From Collinsella tanakaei (GTDB lineage: Bacteria; Actinomycetota; Coriobacteriia; Coriobacteriales; Coriobacteriaceae): 47,785 bases of DNA. This document shows positions 43,990 to 47,785 of this stretch, piece by piece. Every line of letters begins with the position of its first letter. The stretch's first letter is position 1. Position numbers and translations under genes: made by a program. The notes beneath the pieces were generated by a model that made no database searches, was not told the DNA's origin, and saw only the letters and a list, made by a program, of their open reading frames with translations. Where the stretch lies: positions 1 through 47,785 of the forward strand of contig NZ_JACJMB010000017.1 in NCBI RefSeq assembly GCF_016902615.1, read 5' to 3'.

Positions 43990-44215
43990 ACAAACGATTG
44001 CACAAATATGTCTGCAAATGATGAACTTCAATATCGAAGTGGAATCCTGCAGTACAAAAAGCACTAAATCATAGGTTACCTTGTGTTTTGAGGATGAACG
44101 GTAGGTATTTGAGGGCGAGCGTACCGTCCGTGCAATTTGTTGCAAGGCTTGCATAATTCATTGAATTGGTCCGAAGAACAGGCTTTAATACAGGTCAAGC
44201 AAAGCAAACGTTTGC
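43990..44215 (+). promoter_or_regulatory. LacI operator cluster and promoter of the lyase/transporter operon
   Basis: GCAAACGTTTGC (44204-44215) is a perfect LacI-type operator just downstream of the presumed start site. A near copy, ACAAACGATTGCA, is at 43990-44002. Further dyads are TGCAATTTGTTGCA (44131-44144) and GCAAGGCTTGC (44142-44152). The likely promoter is TTGAAT (44161-44166), 17 bases, TTTAAT (44184-44189). Two well-separated operators suggest looping. The gap between the divergent genes is 420 bases and otherwise AT-rich. Confidence 0.75.
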
Positions 44216-44279
44216 ATTACTTGCTACGCGGGAGCAGCTACCCCGCACAAGTCAAAAGCGTGAGAAGGGATTTTCGACC

Positions 44280-45251
44280 ATGGCTAAGACCGTTACCTTC
44301 AAGACCATCTTCCCGGCCGTCTCCGTGCCTCTGAACGAGGACTACTCCATCAACGAGCCCGAGTTCCGCGCCTACCTGCGCTGGATCAAGTCCTTCTACG
44401 GCAAGGGCATCGAGGGCCTGGTCTGCAACGGCCACACCGGCGAGATCACCAGCCTGACCCAGCCCGAGCGCAAGCGCGTCACCGAGATCTGCGCTGAGGA
44501 GTGCGGCGACTGCATGACCATCATCTCCGGTGTCAACTGCGAGCACACCGCGGGCGCCATCGAGATGGCTCGCGAGGCCAAGGAGGCCGGCGCTGACGGC
44601 ATCCTGCTCATGCCGCCTCACATGTGGCTCCGCTTCGGCATGAACCCGGATGCCCCGTTCGAGTACGTCAAGGACGTTGCCGAGGGCGCCGACATCGACA
44701 TCATCATCCACCTGTATCCCGCGACCTCCAAGGCCTTCTATCCCGTCGAGACCCTCGTCAAGATGTGCAAGGAGATCGACCACGTCAAGTGCATCAAGAT
44801 GGGCACCCGCGTTACCTCCATCTACGAGCACGACGTCCGCGTCCTGCGTGAGGAGTGCCCGGACATCTCGCTGATCACCTGCCACGACGAGACCCTCTGC
44901 CCCTCCTGGTTCACCGGCATGGACGGCGCCCTCATCGGCTTCGCCGGCTGCGTGCCCGAGCTCATCTGCCCGGCGTGGGATGTCTTCAAGAACCCCGCCG
45001 AGCACACGCTCAAGGAGGCCCAGGACTGGTCCGACCGCATCTATCACATCGCTCAGGCCATCTACGGCGGCGGCCAGCCCTCTGGTGAGGCTCACGCTCG
45101 CCTCAAGGAGACCCTGTACCAGCGCGGCATCTTCACCAACGCCATCATGCGCAAGCCCGTTCTCCCGCTCAACCAGGAAGAGAAGGACTGGGTTGCCGAG
45201 GGCATCAAGAAGTCTGGCCTCGACAAGGTCGATATGACCCAGTTCGCGTAA
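44280..45251 (+). CDS. DapA/NanA-family lyase or aldolase
   Basis: The 323-aa TIM-barrel enzyme forms a Schiff base with a 2-oxo acid. The catalytic Lys is Lys173 in KCIKMGT and the partner Tyr is Tyr146 in HLYPATS. The carboxylate-binding loop is NGHTGE. DapA itself carries a GTTGE loop and differs, and this gene has LacI control and a transporter partner, so a catabolic 2-oxo acid aldolase or lyase is more likely than lysine synthesis. The ATG at 44280 follows AGAAGGGA. It is the first gene of an operon with the Nramp-like gene at 45363. The substrate is unknown; sugar acids, sialic-acid-like compounds and hydroxyproline-derived oxo acids are candidates. Confidence 0.85.
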   Translation: MAKTVTFKTIFPAVSVPLNEDYSINEPEFRAYLRWIKSFYGKGIEGLVCNGHTGEITSLTQPERKRVTEICAEECGDCMTIISGVNCEHTAGAIEMAREAKEAGADGILLMPPHMWLRFGMNPDAPFEYVKDVAEGADIDIIIHLYPATSKAFYPVETLVKMCKEIDHVKCIKMGTRVTSIYEHDVRVLREECPDISLITCHDETLCPSWFTGMDGALIGFAGCVPELICPAWDVFKNPAEHTLKEAQDWSDRIYHIAQAIYGGGQPSGEAHARLKETLYQRGIFTNAIMRKPVLPLNQEEKDWVAEGIKKSGLDKVDMTQFA

Positions 45252-45287
45252 GGGTTCATATCTCCCATACGCCCTGCGTGTGATTAC

Positions 45288-45345
45288 GGGCGGCCATCGC
45301 GAACCCAAATAGCTCCTAATGGGTCGCGTGGCCGCCCCTCTTTTA
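45288..45345 (+). terminator. Internal terminator/attenuator between lyase and transporter
   Basis: GGGCGGCC (45288-45295) pairs with GGCCGCCC (45330-45337), and a CGCGA/TCGCG plus CCCA/TGGG extension with small bulges lengthens the stem. CTCTTTTAT follows. The transporter ATG is only 18 bases past it, so readthrough must supply transporter mRNA. Confidence 0.75.
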
Positions 45346-45362
45346 TAGAGAGGAGCTTCTCA

Positions 45363-46673
45363 ATGGCAGACACCACCGCTGTCGATGAGGGCCTCGCCCC
45401 TGCCGATAACGTCTTCGGTTTCGAACCCTCAAGCGTCAAGCGCCTACCGATCACCGAGTTGCTGAAGCGCATGGGTCCCGGCTTCGTGCTTGCCGGCATC
45501 CAGCTCGGCCCCGGTTCCCTGACCACCTCCGCTATGCTGGGCGGCGACTACGCCTACCAGCTCCTTTGGGTCCTTCTGCCCGTCATCTTCATGGGCACGA
45601 CCTTCATCTTAGTCGCCTATCGCCTCGGCATGGCAACGGGCAAGCCGACCATCGACGCCATCCGCGAGTACTACGGCAACGCCGCGGCGACATTCGTCGG
45701 CCTCGTCACCTTCTTCGCCTGCGTCTGCTTCAACATCGGCAACGTCGCCGGTATCGGCGCGGGCATGAGCCTGATCTTCGGCATAGACTGGAAGATAGGC
45801 GCGGCCATCGTCATGGTCTTCGTGTTTTTGTGCTACTTCCTGAAGGGCGTGTACGGCAAGATTGAGAAGGCCGTCACCGTCTGCATCGCCGTCATGGCGA
45901 TCGCCTTCATTGTCGTGCTCGTCATGACCGGCGGTCCCGACTGGGCAGCAGCCGGATCCGGTCTCGTGCAGTGGCAGTTCCCTGAGGGCAGCCTCGTGAC
46001 CGTGCTCGGCTTCCTCGGCTCCTCCGCCTCCGTGCTTGCCGGTATGTACGGCACGTACCTGGGCGTCGAGAAGGAGTGGAAGAAGCAGGACCTCTTCAAC
46101 GGCGTCATGGTTTCCGACGCGCTGGCCCAGGTTCTCGGTACCGTCGTCATCTCCGGCGTGGTCATCATGGTCGGCGCCATCGTGCTGAACCCGACCGGTC
46201 AGGAGATCAAGAACATCGGCAACCTCGCGGTCATGCTTGAGCCCGCTTTCGGTCAGTTCGCGAACCTCGTCATGGGCGTCGCCTTCCTCGCTGCGGCCTT
46301 CGCCGCCATCATGGGCAACACCGGCCGCTGCTCGGTGTTTTTGAACGCGGGCCTGAACCTGCCGACGGGCCTCGACTCCAAGAACATCAAGATCACCGCC
46401 GCGTGCATCCTGGTCGGAGCCATGGCCATCGCGTTCGCCTACGGCAGCTCGCCCATCCAGCTGACCTACTTCTCCAACGTTCTGACGAGCATCGGTACGC
46501 CGACCGCCGGCTTCTTCATCACGCGCATGATCTGGCGCAAGGATGTCAGCCGTGGTCTGAAGGCGCCGCGTGCCCTGCAGATCTGCATGACGGTGAGCTA
46601 CATCTTCTACACCGCGCTCATGCTCTTCGCGCTCTATCGTGCCGTTCCCAACTTCCTGGGCTCGATCATGTAG
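45363..46673 (+). CDS. Nramp-fold transporter lacking the metal-binding motifs
   Basis: The 436-aa protein has about 11 membrane segments and an overall Nramp pattern (RMGPGFVLAGIQLGPGSLTT, DYAYQLLWVLLP, GNTGRCSVFLNAG). The first-helix DPGN motif of metal transporters reads GPGS (Gly49 to Ser52), and the sixth-helix MPH position aligns to Gly-Met-Tyr (about 227-229). The Asp, Asn and Met that bind Mn or Fe are therefore absent. Non-metal Nramp relatives occur next to organic-acid genes in other bacteria. Here the partner is a DapA/NanA-like lyase under LacI control, so an organic substrate is inferred. The N-terminal 30 residues are polar. GAGGAG precedes the ATG. Confidence 0.85.
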   Translation: MADTTAVDEGLAPADNVFGFEPSSVKRLPITELLKRMGPGFVLAGIQLGPGSLTTSAMLGGDYAYQLLWVLLPVIFMGTTFILVAYRLGMATGKPTIDAIREYYGNAAATFVGLVTFFACVCFNIGNVAGIGAGMSLIFGIDWKIGAAIVMVFVFLCYFLKGVYGKIEKAVTVCIAVMAIAFIVVLVMTGGPDWAAAGSGLVQWQFPEGSLVTVLGFLGSSASVLAGMYGTYLGVEKEWKKQDLFNGVMVSDALAQVLGTVVISGVVIMVGAIVLNPTGQEIKNIGNLAVMLEPAFGQFANLVMGVAFLAAAFAAIMGNTGRCSVFLNAGLNLPTGLDSKNIKITAACILVGAMAIAFAYGSSPIQLTYFSNVLTSIGTPTAGFFITRMIWRKDVSRGLKAPRALQICMTVSYIFYTALMLFALYRAVPNFLGSIM

Positions 46674-46681
46674 CGCACACG

Positions 46682-46775
46682 CGTAAGGACCTGTTGGCGC
46701 ACGTCCTTACGTCGGAAAAACTTGTCTCCCCCTTTCCGTGTGTACGGGGGCTCGCTTTGCAAGGCGGGCCCCCGT
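46682..46775 (+). terminator. Two hairpins after the Nramp-like gene
   Basis: CGTAAGGAC (46682-46690) pairs with GTCCTTACG (46703-46711). ACGGGGGC (46744-46751) pairs with GCCCCCGT (46768-46775). Neither has a T tract. The first is close to the stop codon and is the likelier end of the operon. Confidence 0.5.
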
Positions 46776-47208
46776 GCGCGTATCTGCGGGCACGCGACGC
46801 CTCGCTACTCTACCCCATGCGAGGCGCGCATCGGATTGCCGAAACGTTGCTGCAACATGCGGGCGGCGCGCCGCCGCTTGCCTGGCCGGTGCGCGGGTGG
46901 GAGGGGCGCCCGTACCGTTCACCGATGGATAGGTGCCGCTCGGCTGCACCAGACGGGCAGGTAGGCGCGTTGTCCCAGCAAGCCAAGAGGGGAGAAACGA
47001 GCGCGCTGCCTTCGGTTTTCCGGCGTGCGGCGCATGCATGCGGCGGCGGGACCTTTGTGGAACCTGTGGAGATTTGAGGTACTATTTCAACTATTGCAAG
47101 CCGCCGACCGGTTAGCAGCCTCTAGAGGCCCTTGCCCTTCTTCGAGGGAATTAAGATCGGGCAAATTCTGCTGGTCGGCACGTTGTTCCCAAGAGGGGGA
47201 AGCAAGGT
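46776..47208 (+). promoter_or_regulatory. Leader of the P-type ATPase gene
   Basis: A possible promoter is TTGTGG (about 47055) with TACTAT 19 bases on. The leader then carries a 12-bp palindrome GCCTCTAGAGGC (47118-47129) and TTGCCC/GGGCAA arms spaced about 30 bases apart. I could not match it to the Mn, Mg or NiCo riboswitch classes. The upstream part of this gap shows no gene. Confidence 0.3.
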
Positions 47209-47785
47209 ATGCAGAAGGAATACTTGGCTTCGGCCGAGGAGGTGCTCGAGGAGCAATCCTCGAATGCCGAAACCGGCCTTACCGCCAGTGTGGCGCAACA
47301 GCGTCTGGCGGAAGTCGGCCCGAACAAGCTGGATGAGGAAGAGAAGACCCCGCTGTGGATCCGCTTCTTCCAGCAGATGGCCGACCCGATGGTCATCATG
47401 CTCATCGTCGCCGCCGTGATCTCCGCGGTGACCGGCATGATCCAGGGTGAGTCCGAATGGGCAGACGTCGTCATCATCATGGCCGTCGTCATCATCAACT
47501 CCGCCCTCGGCGTCATCCAGGAGGCGAAGTCCGAGGAGGCGCTGGCTGCCCTGCAGGAGATGAGCGCCGCCCAGTCCAAGGTCATCCGCGACGGCAAACT
47601 CGTCATGCTGCACTCGTCCGAGCTCGTGCCTGGCGACATCATCCTGCTCGAGGCGGGCGACTCGGTTCCCGCCGATTGCCGCGTGCTCGAGAGCGCCTCG
47701 ATGAAGATCGAGGAGGCAGCCCTGACCGGCGAGTCCGTGCCGGTCGAGAAGCACACCGATGCCATCGAGCTCGCCGCTGATTCCG
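47209..47785 (+). CDS. P-type cation-transporting ATPase, P2 type (N-terminal part, runs off window)
   Basis: Only the first 192 residues are present. They show the cation-ATPase N-terminal region (LTASVAQQRLAEVGPNKLDEEEKTPLWIRFFQQMADPMVIMLI), the first two membrane segments, LGVIQEAKSEEALAAL, and the actuator domain with PGDIILLEAGDSVPADCRV and the TGES motif (about 173-176). This is the pattern of Ca-transporting SERCA/PMCA-like bacterial pumps (PacL, YloB). The phosphorylation site lies beyond the window. GAGGGGGA is 8 bases ahead of the ATG. The exact ion cannot be set from this part. Confidence 0.92.
   Translation, partial: MQKEYLASAEEVLEEQSSNAETGLTASVAQQRLAEVGPNKLDEEEKTPLWIRFFQQMADPMVIMLIVAAVISAVTGMIQGESEWADVVIIMAVVIINSALGVIQEAKSEEALAALQEMSAAQSKVIRDGKLVMLHSSELVPGDIILLEAGDSVPADCRVLESASMKIEEAALTGESVPVEKHTDAIELAADS

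Noticed and set aside
1-47785. CRISPR array, prophage or rRNA/tRNA genes
   Set aside because: No regularly spaced direct repeats, phage structural genes, or RNA gene signatures were seen in any gap.

Overview
The window is about 65% GC and densely coded, with genes on both strands. Gene content (mannose-family PTS, GntR/UTRA and LacI regulators, paired YitT membrane proteins, a class I T-box ahead of pheST, an M16C presequence-type protease, many high-GC antisense open frames) fits a gut Coriobacteriia member, most likely Collinsella or a close relative. That placement is an inference from content and style, not from a marker gene. No rRNA, tRNA, CRISPR array, prophage or complete IS element is visible.

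Layout. 1-3870: mfd, bracketed by two copies of a near-perfect palindrome. 3879-13824: a sugar/Amadori-type uptake and deglycation island. It holds a YitT protein, a GntR/UTRA repressor, an FrlB/FraB-like SIS enzyme, a DMT-family exporter, a mannose-family PTS (IIAB, IIC, IID), a second FrlB/FraB-like SIS enzyme, a HAD phosphatase and a second GntR/UTRA regulator. 14136-21510: a second YitT, recQ, then methionine and one-carbon genes: metAA (acetyl-CoA type), 5-formyl-THF cyclo-ligase with a DNA glycosylase, and a MetE-like methyltransferase behind a long leader that encodes a Met-rich peptide. 21618-32692: M16C protease, DMT transporter, acetolactate-synthase-like enzyme, a decayed ABC ATPase, glmM, an SPFH protein and an M32 carboxypeptidase. 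33150-38132: T-box, pheS, pheT and a zinc-dependent phospholipase C-like protein. 38133-41122: an AT-richer insert with a 143-bp inverted-repeat element and a predicted PD-(D/E)XK protein, then pyk. 41632-46673: MFS transporter, LacI regulator, and a LacI-type-operator operon of a DapA/NanA-like lyase with an Nramp-fold transporter that lacks the metal-binding motifs. 47209-end: the first third of a P2-type cation ATPase.

How parts may work together. The PTS would import and phosphorylate an Amadori product (fructoselysine or glucoselysine type). The two SIS enzymes would split it into glucose 6-phosphate and a free amino acid, which the neighbouring DMT exporter might discharge. Each transcription unit has its own operator-like repeat at its promoter. 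Separately, the LacI-controlled lyase plus motif-less Nramp pair looks like an uptake and cleavage pathway for an unknown organic acid.

Non-coding highlights are a family of about 136-bp elements with imperfect terminal inverted repeats (three copies), the mfd-flanking palindromes, the 143-bp element at 38288-38430, a Met-rich leader ORF under a textbook promoter, and a 9-8-9 operator over the pyk promoter.
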